DNA from: Bradyrhizobium sp. MOS002 | GTDB taxonomy: Bacteria; Pseudomonadota; Alphaproteobacteria; Rhizobiales; Xanthobacteraceae | Direction: 5' to 3' | NCBI RefSeq assembly: GCF_003020115.1 | Contig: NZ_PYFX01000010.1 | Span: 124,001-188,000, forward strand | DNA length: 64,000 nt | Part shown: positions 9,603-17,913 of the stretch, in pieces | Layout: each line of letters begins with the position of its first letter | Position numbering within the stretch: the stretch's first letter is position 1 | Made by a program: the position numbers and the translations under genes | Notes under the pieces: generated by a model | What the model saw: only the letters and a program-made list of their open reading frames with translations | Told to the model about the DNA's origin: nothing | The model's database searches: none

Positions 9603-9615
9603 GTTACATTATAAC
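9603..9615 (+). promoter_or_regulatory. Candidate Zur box upstream of the DUF2946/ZnuD-like genes
   Basis: GTTACATTATAAC is a near-perfect inverted repeat (GTTA...TAAC arms, 10 of 13 positions symmetric). It resembles the GTTATAATATAAC-type core I associate with alphaproteobacterial Zur sites. It is embedded in an AT-rich patch within GC-rich DNA, 50 bp upstream of the DUF2946 start. The position suits a repressor site for zinc-starvation control of the two downstream genes. The match is by eye and binding is inferred. Confidence 0.55.
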
Positions 9616-9664
9616 GTCGCGGGATCAGGGGATGATGCCTCGCGATGTGGGGTGGCGTTTTCAG

Positions 9665-10069
9665 ATGAAGTGGTTCCGGTCGAATATCAGGCACGGCGCC
9701 CGGCTCGCGATCTTCGCGATGCTGGTGCAGTTCGCGCTGACGTTCGGCCACAGCCATTGGTTCGCCCAAGCCGCTCCCCTCGCGCAGGCCTCGCTTCAGC
9801 AGACCGACAGCAGCAACGGCGTTGCGTCGATCGACCGTGCCGCGGTCGAGAGGCAATCGCCGTTGGCCCCCGACCGGGAGCAGCCGGGCGAGGACAATTG
9901 CGCGATCTGCGCATTGGTCGCGATGGCCGGCACCGTCATGTTCGCGGCGCCGCCTGTGTTGTTGCTGCCGCAGGCAATCGACCTGCTCTACCGCACCACC
10001 GACGCCGAATTCGTCCATCTGAAATCGGCCGGCACGGCGTTCCAGCCGCGCGCCCCTCCCGCGTCCTGA
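9665..10069 (+). CDS. DUF2946-type small envelope protein
   Basis: A 134-residue protein starting MKWFRSNIRHGARLAIFAM. It has an N-terminal hydrophobic segment followed by FGHSHWFAQA, a short acidic linker, and the DUF2946 hallmark CAICALVAMAG (a CxxC at about residues 79-82) entering a second hydrophobic stretch. An in-frame ATG 11 codons upstream is possible. DUF2946 genes are often found beside metal transporters or TonB receptors. It precedes the ZnuD-like receptor gene and shares the candidate Zur box, so a role in zinc or copper handling at the envelope is inferred. The CxxC and neighbouring His residues could bind metal. Confidence 0.75.
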   Translation: MKWFRSNIRHGARLAIFAMLVQFALTFGHSHWFAQAAPLAQASLQQTDSSNGVASIDRAAVERQSPLAPDREQPGEDNCAICALVAMAGTVMFAAPPVLLLPQAIDLLYRTTDAEFVHLKSAGTAFQPRAPPAS

Positions 10070-10217
10070 CTTCCAACAACGCTTGATCACGCCTGGGCTC
10101 GCTGCATGTCGGCGCACGCCCGGGAGACGTTGAAGTCGAATTCCGTCGCGCAGCGACGGCAGGCCGCCTCCGATCATCCGACAATCATGCGGACGGCGCC
10201 TGACTGGAATCAGGACC

Positions 10218-12584
10218 ATGTCATTTGAATTGCGGCGCGCGCAGCGCCTTGGCGGAGCAAGCCTGCTCCTGCTCGGCGCAGCCGCCATCCCGGCGTTGGC
10301 TCAGGACAAGCCGGCGTCCACCGAGATCCCCGCCGTCACCGTGACGGCTCCGAGCCCCATCGTGCGCAGGGCGGTGGTGCCGACCCGCAACCCGGGCCGC
10401 CCCACGCGAACGGCGCGGGCACGCAGCCACGAACGCACCACGGACACCACGCCGGCAGCCTCGACGCCGGCCGCACCTCAGCAGGGCGTGCTGCCTGTTG
10501 TGACCAACCAGTTCGCGACCGTCACGGTGGTGCCGAACGAGGAGATCCGCCGCGAGGGCGGCGGCCAGCTCGGCGATCTCCTGTTCTCGAAACCCGGCAT
10601 CACCGGCTCGAGCTTCGCACCCGGCGCTTCCAGCCGGCCGATCATCCGGGGGCTCGACGTCAACCGCGTCGGCATCGTCGAGAACGGTACCAATTCCGGC
10701 GGCGCCTCCGACCTCGGCGAGGATCACTTCGTCCCGATCGATCCGCTCGCGACCAACCAGGTCGAGGTGGTGCGCGGGCCGGCTGCGCTGCGCTACGGCT
10801 CGACCTCGATCGGCGGCGTCGTCAGCGCCACCAACAACCGGATTCCCGACGCGCTGCCGAACTGCGGTGCCCAGCCGTTCCAGAGTTTCGGCTTGCCGGT
10901 CAAGGCGCCGCTCGCGGGCGCCGCAACATCGCCTTGCGTCACCGCCGAGACGCGCAGCGCGTTCAGCTCGGTCGACCGCGGCGTCGAAAGCGGCGTGCTG
11001 CTCGACACCGGCGGCGGCAATTTCGCCTTCCATGCCGACGTCTACGGGCGCAACACCACCGACTACAGCATCCCGAGCTACCCGTACCTCACGGACCAGA
11101 CCCGGCCCGTCGCCAACGGACGCCAGCCCAACTCGGCGACGCGCTCGGACGGCGCCTCGATCGGCGGCTCCTACTTCTTCCAGGGCGGCTATATCGGTGC
11201 CGCAATCACGCAGAACGACGCGCTCTACCACATCCCCGGCATCGACGGCGCCGACCACAACACGCGGATCGACGGCCACCAGACTAAGATCAACGTCAAG
11301 GGCGAGTACCATCCCGATGCTGCGGCGATCGAAATCGTTCGCTTCTGGGCCGGTGCGACCGACTACCGGCACAACGAGATCGGGCTTGCCGATCCCGCCG
11401 ATCCCAACACCGACGGCGTTCGGCAGACTTTCACCAACAAGGAGCAGGAGATCCGCACCGAGGTGCAGCTGATGCCGTTCAACGCGCGCTTCGCCGAGGT
11501 GACGACGGCGCTGGGCTTCCAGGTCGGTCATCAGGAATTGAGCGCGCCGAGCCCGGACAATCCGGGCACGCTGTTCAACGGCCTGTGGGACCCCAACAAC
11601 AGCACGCGCGTTGCCGGTTACGCCTTCAACGAGTTCAAGTTCACGGACGCGACGCGGGCGCAGATCGCCGGCCGCATCGAGCATGTCGAGCTGCACGGCA
11701 CGACGCCGGATTTTCCCGCGGACTTCCTGCCCGACGGCACGCCGCAGGCGGGTATCGGCCGCAATCCGTCCTTCACGCCGAAGAGCGGCAGCATCGGCCT
11801 GTTGCAGGATCTGCCGGGCGGCATGGTCGGCAGCATCACCGCGCAATATGTCGAGCGCGCGCCGAAGGCGGCGGAGCTGTTCTCGCGCGGCGCGCATGAT
11901 GCGACCGCGACCTTCGACATCGGCAACCCCAACCTCGGCATCGAGACGGCAAAATCCGTCGAGGTCGGCCTGCGCAAGGCGACGGGGCCGTTCCGGTTCG
12001 AGGCGACGGTCTACTACAGGCACTTCAACAACTTCATCTATCGCCGTCTCACCGGCGTGATGTGCGACGACGACTTTGCCTCGTGCGGCGCCCCCGGCGC
12101 CGAGGTGAACCAGGCGGTCTATTCACAGCGGGACGCGAACTTCCGCGGCGGCGAATTCCAGTCGCAGCTCGACGTCGGTGCGTTCCAGGGCGGCATCTGG
12201 GGCATCGAGAACCAGTTCGACGTGGTCCGCGCCACCTTCACCGACGGCACCAACGTGCCGCGCATTCCGCCGGTGAGATTGGGCGGCGGCGTGTTCTGGC
12301 GCGACGACAACTGGCTTGCCCGCATCAACCTGTTGCACGCCTTCGCGCAGAACAACGTCGCCGTGATCGCGGAGACGCCAACGGCGGGCTACAATTTGCT
12401 GAAGGCCGAGGTCAGCTACAAGACCAAGCTCAACCCGAATGCATTCGGCGCGCGCGAGATGCTGCTCGGCCTCGTCGGCAACAATCTGTTGAACGAAAAC
12501 ATCCGCAATTCGGTGTCCTACACCAAGGACGAGGTGTTGATGCCCGGCATCGGCGTGCGGGCGTTTGCCAACTTCAAGTTCTAG
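10218..12584 (+). CDS. TonB-dependent outer membrane receptor, ZnuD-like
   Basis: A 788-residue receptor. The signal peptide runs to about ALAQ (residue 29), followed by a TonB-box-like PAVTVTAPSP and an Arg/Thr/Pro/Ala-rich linker. The plug domain contains GDLLFSKPGITGSSF, RPIIRGLDVNRVGIVENG and DHFVPIDPLATNQVEVVRGP; the loop with an acidic residue and His before the conserved DPL is like ZnuD zinc receptors. The barrel fills the rest and ends in ANFKF, a typical terminal aromatic. It follows the DUF2946 gene by about 150 bp. Zinc as substrate is inferred from plug similarity and the upstream Zur-like site; copper is the main alternative. Confidence 0.85.
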   Translation: MSFELRRAQRLGGASLLLLGAAAIPALAQDKPASTEIPAVTVTAPSPIVRRAVVPTRNPGRPTRTARARSHERTTDTTPAASTPAAPQQGVLPVVTNQFATVTVVPNEEIRREGGGQLGDLLFSKPGITGSSFAPGASSRPIIRGLDVNRVGIVENGTNSGGASDLGEDHFVPIDPLATNQVEVVRGPAALRYGSTSIGGVVSATNNRIPDALPNCGAQPFQSFGLPVKAPLAGAATSPCVTAETRSAFSSVDRGVESGVLLDTGGGNFAFHADVYGRNTTDYSIPSYPYLTDQTRPVANGRQPNSATRSDGASIGGSYFFQGGYIGAAITQNDALYHIPGIDGADHNTRIDGHQTKINVKGEYHPDAAAIEIVRFWAGATDYRHNEIGLADPADPNTDGVRQTFTNKEQEIRTEVQLMPFNARFAEVTTALGFQVGHQELSAPSPDNPGTLFNGLWDPNNSTRVAGYAFNEFKFTDATRAQIAGRIEHVELHGTTPDFPADFLPDGTPQAGIGRNPSFTPKSGSIGLLQDLPGGMVGSITAQYVERAPKAAELFSRGAHDATATFDIGNPNLGIETAKSVEVGLRKATGPFRFEATVYYRHFNNFIYRRLTGVMCDDDFASCGAPGAEVNQAVYSQRDANFRGGEFQSQLDVGAFQGGIWGIENQFDVVRATFTDGTNVPRIPPVRLGGGVFWRDDNWLARINLLHAFAQNNVAVIAETPTAGYNLLKAEVSYKTKLNPNAFGAREMLLGLVGNNLLNENIRNSVSYTKDEVLMPGIGVRAFANFKF

Positions 12585-12594
12585 GCTTGCTCCG

Positions 12595-12617
12595 GTCGGG
12601 GCCCTCAGGGCCCCGAC
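12595..12617 (+). terminator. Perfect GC hairpin just after the TonB receptor gene
   Basis: GTCGGGGCCC and GGGCCCCGAC form a perfect 10-bp stem with a 3-base loop, 10 bases after the receptor stop. There is no T run behind it, so it is either a weak terminator or an mRNA 3' end stabiliser. Confidence 0.5.
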
Positions 12618-12622
12618 AGATA

Positions 12623-12704
12623 CCGTCATTGCGAGCGCAGCGAAGCAACCCAGGCTGCCTCTGCGGAAAGATTCTGGATTGCTTCGCTGCGCTCGCAATG
12701 ACGG
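12623..12704. repeat. Palindromic intergenic repeat, family A (copy 1)
   Basis: Outer arms CCGTCATTGCGAGCGCAGCG and its inverse at the right end (GCGCTCGCAATGACGG) enclose a variable centre. Other copies lie at 17821 and 48658, and a decayed one at 52644. All are intergenic, as expected of REP-like elements. Confidence 0.85.
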
Positions 12705-12809
12705 AGTAGCCGCGGCGCTTCAACGACGCCGTAGATGGGGTAACGGGCCGGCCGGATGGAGCGAAAGTTAACACCGGGACGATGCTCTGCGACGCCGAAG
12801 GCGCGATAG

Positions 12810-13988
12810 CTAGCCGGACTTCATCGCGCGTTGGCTGAAAGCGGCTGCTTCAGGGGCGTCCTCTGCCGCCTCCTGAAACAGCGCGGCGAACAGCAGGGTC
12901 CACAATGTCAGGAGAGAGATGGGGATCGTGTAATATGGCGTCGCGATCGGATAGGTGAAGAAGAAGGCGAGGTTGAGCGCCAGATTGGCCATCGTGAGCA
13001 GCGCGACGCGGCGAATGCCGTTCGCCTGCCGCAACAGCCAGATCGAGCCTGCAATTCCGATGACGATCAGCAAGGTCTGGAGCGGATCGGCCAGATAGTC
13101 CCGGACCACCGCGAACGAAAAATCCAGCGGCCTGACATCGGGGTTGTTGCCGTAGGTCGATGCGAACGGACTGCCGGCGTTGACGGCATAAGAGATGATG
13201 GTCGGGATCACGCCGGCCAGCAACGCGACGCCGAACACGACCCCCTGCAAGAACCGGGACATCGTCCGTTCCGCAAGGAACGCGACGAGGAGAAAGAGAC
13301 CATAGCCGGACGCCAGGAAGAGGTTGGCCAACCGGAAATCGACGGTCAATCCGAGCAGGAAACCGATGGGCGCCAGCAGCCAGATCCCCGGTTGAGATCG
13401 CGGGCCTGTCAGCCATCGCGCCGTAAGACATCCTGCGAGCGCGCACACGACGACCGTCGGGGCCATCGAATAGCTCGCCTTGACCGGATTGACCATCAGG
13501 TAGATCGCAAGACAGCCGAACGTCCCGGCCATCAGGACCGACCTCATGCTGCGCGCGAGAGAAAGGGCGAACAGCGCAAAGCCGAGGACGACAATGGTCG
13601 CCAGCATGTACATGGACACGACCTGGTGGCCTGCCGGAAACAACGCCAGCACGAGGCCGACACCCGGCGGGTATTGAATGACGACCTTCCCCGTGGCCGG
13701 CATCAGATTGTGACAGGGCGCAGCGGTCGTATCGTCCCAGTCCGGGTAGCCGATCTCCTTCAGCTTTGCTTTCTGATAGCCATCGTCGTCGCGGGTGAGG
13801 CTGGTGTCGAAGCCCTCCACCAGACCGAACCTTTGGAACAGATGCGCCTGCCGCAGGTAGCAGATGTCGTCATAGACGCCGCGCGCCTCGTTCCATCGCA
13901 TCATGGTCCAGAAATGGCCGACCAGCACCGCAAGAAACAACACGGCGAAGACGGCTTTGCTGGTACGGATCTTGTTCATCGGGATCAT
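12810..13988 (-). CDS. Polytopic membrane protein, possible GT-C type glycosyltransferase
   Basis: A 392-residue integral membrane protein with roughly nine to ten hydrophobic segments, beginning with one at residues 12-28. After the first helix come a short acidic stretch, GVYDDICYLRQAHLF, and then VVIQYPPGVGLVLALFPAGH. An acidic loop after helix 1 followed by a YPPG-type loop is reminiscent of GT-C (GT39/GT83-like) enzymes that use polyprenyl-phosphate sugars, but no full family signature is visible. It is the last gene of a leftward run after a methyltransferase, a GNAT and a GT2 glycosyltransferase, which fits a surface-glycan role. I cannot name a substrate. Confidence 0.72.
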   Translation of the reverse strand: MIPMNKIRTSKAVFAVLFLAVLVGHFWTMMRWNEARGVYDDICYLRQAHLFQRFGLVEGFDTSLTRDDDGYQKAKLKEIGYPDWDDTTAAPCHNLMPATGKVVIQYPPGVGLVLALFPAGHQVVSMYMLATIVVLGFALFALSLARSMRSVLMAGTFGCLAIYLMVNPVKASYSMAPTVVVCALAGCLTARWLTGPRSQPGIWLLAPIGFLLGLTVDFRLANLFLASGYGLFLLVAFLAERTMSRFLQGVVFGVALLAGVIPTIISYAVNAGSPFASTYGNNPDVRPLDFSFAVVRDYLADPLQTLLIVIGIAGSIWLLRQANGIRRVALLTMANLALNLAFFFTYPIATPYYTIPISLLTLWTLLFAALFQEAAEDAPEAAAFSQRAMKSG

Positions 13989-14012
13989 GATGCGACGGGA
14001 GGCAGCGCGGCT

Positions 14013-14729
14013 TTAGCGGAATGCGAGATAGAGATTGGACGATAGCGGGCCGAGCGACAAACCGGTGTAGCCCACGGCCGCGGACTTAGAGTTGGACGAC
14101 TTGGCAATCGCAGACTTGGCACTCGCAGACTTGGCTACCAGCGCGGCGAGCCCCAGCAGCCGTTGTCGCGTCATCAGGATCAAGTTCTGCTCGTCGGTCC
14201 ATTCCGACTTGCCGGTGATCATGCAGGCGATCCTGAAGGTGCCGTCCAGATAGTGCGCCAGCGGGATGGCCGTGTGGTGCTCGACCGGAAAGAACCTGTT
14301 GGGCACCGTGATGAACACCCGCCGCGCGACGCGGCAAAGCTCCTCGACCAGAAGCACCTGATTTTCATGGCTGCCGGCATGTTCGAGCACGGCATTGGAC
14401 GTCGCGACATCGAACGCATTGTCGTCAAACGGCAGCCGTGTATTCGGTTCGATCTGCACGTAACGGCAAAGCGGAAAAGCCGCCTTGAATCCTATTCCTT
14501 CGCCGAGCCCGCAGGCCGTGATCTTGTGCTGATGCGGGTAGCTTCGCTCCAGCACGTTGGCGCCGTCGTTGATCACGTCGGACACGCCGACATCCAGGAT
14601 CTCGTCCGAGGCAGACGGCTGCATCCGGGCGATGAAATCCTGGTAGATGCGGTCGCGCGCCGCGATCAGCAGCTTTTCCGCCGTGCTCCCGGACGCCACT
14701 TCCCGGTAATATTGCTGATCGACCGGCAC
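14013..14729 (-). CDS. Class I SAM-dependent methyltransferase
   Basis: A 238-residue protein starting at a GTG (14729) with AAGGTAGG upstream. The reading frame stays open farther upstream but only as a shadow of the GNAT gene. SAM-binding features are EILDVGVSDV (motif I, about residue 44) and LPFDDNAFDVATSNAVLEH (about residue 97, the motif of type-11 methyltransferases), followed by VFITVPNRFFPVEHHT. The C-terminal 40 residues contain an Ala-Lys-Ser low-complexity stretch (repeats of AKSA) before a hydrophobic end. The substrate is unknown; the neighbouring glycosyltransferase-like genes suggest a surface lipid or glycan. Confidence 0.83.
   Translation of the reverse strand: MPVDQQYYREVASGSTAEKLLIAARDRIYQDFIARMQPSASDEILDVGVSDVINDGANVLERSYPHQHKITACGLGEGIGFKAAFPLCRYVQIEPNTRLPFDDNAFDVATSNAVLEHAGSHENQVLLVEELCRVARRVFITVPNRFFPVEHHTAIPLAHYLDGTFRIACMITGKSEWTDEQNLILMTRQRLLGLAALVAKSASAKSAIAKSSNSKSAAVGYTGLSLGPLSSNLYLAFR
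14081..14140. repeat. Short tandem repeat inside the methyltransferase gene
   Basis: Three imperfect ~15-bp units built on GACTTGGCA/CTCGCA encode the Ala-Lys-Ser stretch near the methyltransferase C-terminus. The units remain in frame. Confidence 0.6.
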
Positions 14730-14766
14730 TGCCCTACCTTCATATGAGCTTCGAAGCGATGGCGCG

Positions 14767-15282
14767 TCAGATGCGCGCCTTGCTCCAGTCGGGAACGACC
14801 GGCCCCGATACGCCTTCGAACGCGCCCTCGACCAGCTCGGTGACGAGGAGCCGGCTGTAATCGACCGGGCCCGGCATGGTGACGCGCCCCTTGGCGACCT
14901 GCTTGAAGCCGACGCGGCTGTAATAGGGCTCGTCGCCGACCAGCAGCACCAGGCGATGGCCCTGCGCCTTCGCATCCTTCAGCGCGCGCTCGAGCAGCAG
15001 CCGGCCGACGCCGCGGCTGCGGAACGGAGGCTCGACCGTCAGGGGCCCGAGCAGCAGTGCCGGCGTGTCGCCGACGCAGATCGGCAATTGCCGGACGGAT
15101 CCGACCAGCAACGTACCGACGCGGGCGGTGAAGGACAGATCGAGCAGATGATCCACGTGCTCGCGGATGCGGTACGCGCTGAGCACGAAGCGGCCGGGCC
15201 CGAAGGTGCGTTCGTGCAGCCGCTCGATCGCGTGAGCATCGCCGGCGGATTCCGACAGGATGGTGAGTGAGAGATCGTTCAT
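14767..15282 (-). CDS. GNAT-family N-acetyltransferase (YhbS-like)
   Basis: A 171-residue acyltransferase. The acetyl-CoA-binding core is LGPLTVEPPFRSRGVGRLLL (about residues 81-100), with the R/Q-x-x-G-x-G/A pattern seen as RSRGVG. It is followed by HRLVLLVGDEPYYSRVGFKQ, typical of the YhbS subgroup. No transmembrane or signal segment is present. It lies between the GT2 gene and the methyltransferase on the same strand with short gaps, so it may be co-transcribed. The acceptor substrate is unknown. Confidence 0.88.
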   Translation of the reverse strand: MNDLSLTILSESAGDAHAIERLHERTFGPGRFVLSAYRIREHVDHLLDLSFTARVGTLLVGSVRQLPICVGDTPALLLGPLTVEPPFRSRGVGRLLLERALKDAKAQGHRLVLLVGDEPYYSRVGFKQVAKGRVTMPGPVDYSRLLVTELVEGAFEGVSGPVVPDWSKARI

Positions 15283-15349
15283 CGCGTCGGCGGGATATCA
15301 CCTTGGAGGGCAGCGGTCCATACGATTGCGCCCGGCTCCGGAGGCAATT

Positions 15350-16297
15350 TCAGGTCCGCCCGAGCGGCGGCTGGGACAGGTAGGCGAGCATCTTCATTTC
15401 CCGCCGCCCGCGCGTCACGGTGTCGAGCACGAGCCCCGACGAAGCCGAAAGCAGCGCCATGATCATCAGCCCCATGGAGAGCACGGCGGTCGGCAGGCGC
15501 GGGACGAGGCCGGTTTCGAGGAAGGTGATCACCACGGGTAATCCGAAAGCGATCGATAGCAGCGCGAGGACGATGCCGATCGCCGAAAAGAATCGCAGCG
15601 GCCGCTCCGACCGGTTGAGCTTCAGCATCGTGTTGAAGATGCGCAGCCCATCCTGCCAGGTGTTGAGCTTGGAGAAGGAGCCTTCCGGGCGCGCGTAATA
15701 GGGCGTCTCGACCTCGGCGACCGGCAGCGACAATTCCAGCGCATAGACCGCAAACTCGGTCTCGATCTCGAAACCGCCGGACAGGACCGGGAAGGATTTG
15801 ACGAAGCGGCGCGAGAACACGCGGTAACCGGACAGGATGTCCTTGAAGGCGTGGCCGAAGGTCGATGCCAGGAAACCAGTGAACAGCCGGTTGCCGATGC
15901 GATGACCGCGCCGGTAGGCCGCTTGCGATTGATCGACACGCAGACCCACGACCATGTCCAGATGCTCATCGAGGAGCTGGTCGATCATGCGCGACGCGCT
16001 CGGCGCGTCGTAGGTCGCATCACCGTCGACAAGCACGTAGATGTCGGCCTCGATGTCCGCGAACATGCGGCGCACGACGTGGCCCTTGCCCTGGCGCCGT
16101 TCGCTGCGCACGATCGCTCCCGCCTCGCGCGCGATTGCCGCGGTACGGTCGGTCGAATTGTTGTCGTACACGTAGACCTCGGCCGCGGGCAGTGCCTTGC
16201 GGAAATCGGCGACGACCGCCGCGACGGCGGCTTCCTCATTGTAGCAGGGCACCAGCACGGCGACCCGAAATGGCCATGACCTCGTCGATTCAGACAA
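15350..16297 (-). CDS. Family 2 glycosyltransferase (DPM1-like, membrane anchored)
   Basis: A 315-residue enzyme. The GT-A fold starts at VAVLVPCYNEEAAVAAVVAD, then YVYDNNSTDRTA, and the metal-binding DxD as LVDGDATYDAPS (about residue 92). The later block DILSGYRVFSRRFVKSFP is typical of polyprenyl-phosphate sugar transferases. Two C-terminal hydrophobic helices (about residues 236-256 and 268-292) anchor it. The only plausible start is a TTG at 16297, because the frame carries a stop two codons upstream. A polyprenyl-phosphate glycosyltransferase feeding a GT-C enzyme, such as the product of 12810-13988, is a reasonable inference. Confidence 0.87.
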   Translation of the reverse strand: MSESTRSWPFRVAVLVPCYNEEAAVAAVVADFRKALPAAEVYVYDNNSTDRTAAIAREAGAIVRSERRQGKGHVVRRMFADIEADIYVLVDGDATYDAPSASRMIDQLLDEHLDMVVGLRVDQSQAAYRRGHRIGNRLFTGFLASTFGHAFKDILSGYRVFSRRFVKSFPVLSGGFEIETEFAVYALELSLPVAEVETPYYARPEGSFSKLNTWQDGLRIFNTMLKLNRSERPLRFFSAIGIVLALLSIAFGLPVVITFLETGLVPRLPTAVLSMGLMIMALLSASSGLVLDTVTRGRREMKMLAYLSQPPLGRT

Positions 16298-16359
16298 TCT
16301 TCATCCCTCGTCCATGCGCCGACACCGCAGGCGCGGCGATTTACTAGCACAGGCAGCCA

Positions 16360-16851
16360 TCATCGCCACGTCGCAATCCGCGGCCTGTCGTGCAGGACTT
16401 CCGCGATCCGCAACCGCGTGCCGGGCGTGGTCCCCTCGGGCAGCGCGGTGACCGCGAAGAATCCGCATTCGGCGATCTCGCGGTTGGGCGCGGGCAGGCG
16501 ATCCTGCTTGAACTGCCTGACGACGTAGACCGCGACATGGTCGCGGCGGGAGACGTGACTGTTGAGGAAGATGCCGTGCAGCACGGCGTCGCCGGTGAGA
16601 TCGATATCCCCCTCCTCCTTGAGCTCGCGCCACAGCGCCTGCTCCATGGTCTCGCCGAGATCGACGCCGCCGCCGGGCAGATACCAGCCCGTGACGTAGC
16701 TGTGCCTGACCAGGAACACCCTGCCCTCAGTATCCAGCACCACGGCGCGGACGCCGAGCGTCATGCCGCGGACCAGCAGGAAATAGGCGTGGAAGATTCG
16801 CCGCAGCAGCGGCTCGACTCTCCGTCGGACGCTGTTCAGACGTTCTCCCAT
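16360..16851 (-). CDS. NUDIX hydrolase
   Basis: A 163-residue protein starting MGERLNSVRRR, with GAGGGAGC upstream; an ATG nine codons earlier is less likely. The NUDIX box is GGGVDLGETMEQALWRELKE followed by EGDIDL: the glycine, the glutamate and RELKEE match, but the usual EExG end is altered to EEGDI. The preceding VFLVRHSYVTGWYLPGG is typical for general NUDIX diphosphatases acting on nucleoside diphosphate-linked substrates. It is upstream of the GT2 gene on the same strand and divergent from the phosphoesterase. The substrate is unknown. Confidence 0.85.
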   Translation of the reverse strand: MGERLNSVRRRVEPLLRRIFHAYFLLVRGMTLGVRAVVLDTEGRVFLVRHSYVTGWYLPGGGVDLGETMEQALWRELKEEGDIDLTGDAVLHGIFLNSHVSRRDHVAVYVVRQFKQDRLPAPNREIAECGFFAVTALPEGTTPGTRLRIAEVLHDRPRIATWR

Positions 16852-16931
16852 CGGGCTCCCTCGATGCCCCGCTTGCACCTGGCCTGCGACCTTGCCATTA
16901 CAGCGGGCGAATAGCGAGGCAATCGCCCCCC

Positions 16932-17813
16932 ATGGCCCCCTTCACGCTCGCCCATCTGTCCGACCCGCATCTGCCGCCGCTGCCGAAGCCGCGGTTGATC
17001 GAGCTCGCCGGCAAGCGTGCGCTCGGCTACGTCAACTGGACGCGCAACCGTCACAAGTACCAGCGCCGCGAGGTGCTCGACGCACTCGTCGCCGACGTGA
17101 AGGCGCAAGGTCCCGACCACATCGCGGTCACCGGCGATCTCGTCAATCTGGCGCTGGAGGCGGAGTTCGCGCCCGCGCGCGCCTGGCTCGACGGCGTCGG
17201 CCCGCCCGACCGCGTCACCACGATTCCCGGCAATCACGACGCTTATGTCCGCGCCACCTTTCATCGCTTCGGCGAAACCTTCGCGCCCTATCTTGCGGGC
17301 GACGACGGCCGTATCGGCTTTCCGAGCCTGCGCCGGCGCGGGCCGCTCGCGCTGATCAGCCTGTCCACGGCGGTGCCGACCTTGCCGTTGATGGCGACAG
17401 GTACGCTCGGACCCGATCAGCTCGCGTCGCTCGAAGAGGTGCTCGAGCGGCTCGCGGCCGAGGACGTCTTTCGCGTACTGCTGGTGCATCATCCGCTGAA
17501 GTCCCACGCGCGCCACAAGCGGATGACCGACTCTGCCGGGCTGCTGACGCTTTTGAAGCGCCACGGCGTCGAGCTGATCCTGCACGGGCACGACCACATT
17601 CATTCGACGATGTGGTTCGAAGGCCCCAACGGAAACATTCCCGCAATCGGCGTGCCCTCGGCCTCCGCGCTCGCGCACGGGCACACCCCGGCTGCGGCCT
17701 ACAATCTGTTCACGATCGAGAAGGACAACACCGGCTGGCGTTGCGAGCAGACGGTGCGGAGCCTGGGGGCTGGATTTCAGATCGGGCAGATCAAGCATGT
17801 AAGGTTGGTCTAG
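16932..17813 (+). CDS. Calcineurin-like metallophosphoesterase
   Basis: A 293-residue enzyme with all metal-ligand motifs in order: LSDPHLP (residues 8-14), VTGDLVN (about 65), PGNHDAY (about 100), LLVHHPLKS (about 189) and LHGHDHIHS (about 219). The DPHLP and GHDHIHS forms point to the Icc/CpdA-like class of dinuclear phosphodiesterases, but cyclic nucleotide specificity cannot be read from sequence. No signal peptide is seen, so it is cytosolic. It is monocistronic, divergent from the NUDIX gene and followed by a family A palindromic repeat. Confidence 0.9.
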   Translation: MAPFTLAHLSDPHLPPLPKPRLIELAGKRALGYVNWTRNRHKYQRREVLDALVADVKAQGPDHIAVTGDLVNLALEAEFAPARAWLDGVGPPDRVTTIPGNHDAYVRATFHRFGETFAPYLAGDDGRIGFPSLRRRGPLALISLSTAVPTLPLMATGTLGPDQLASLEEVLERLAAEDVFRVLLVHHPLKSHARHKRMTDSAGLLTLLKRHGVELILHGHDHIHSTMWFEGPNGNIPAIGVPSASALAHGHTPAAAYNLFTIEKDNTGWRCEQTVRSLGAGFQIGQIKHVRLV

Positions 17814-17820
17814 TCCCACG

Positions 17821-17908
17821 CCGTCATTGCGAGCGCAGCGAAGCAATCCAGAGTCCCTCCGCGGAGGCAGCCTGGATTGCTTCGTCGCTTCGCTCCTCGC
17901 AATGACGG
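17821..17908. repeat. Palindromic intergenic repeat, family A (copy 2)
   Basis: Starts 7 bp after the phosphoesterase stop with CCGTCATTGCGAGCGCAGCG. It ends in CTCGCAATGACGG with a small insertion in the right arm relative to copy 1. Confidence 0.85.
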
Positions 17909-17913
17909 CGTCG

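Noticed and set aside
10221..12023. 600-codon minus-strand open frame opposite the TonB receptor
   Set aside because: Arg/Gly/Ala/Asp/Val-rich shadow with no motif; the receptor reads through with clear family blocks.
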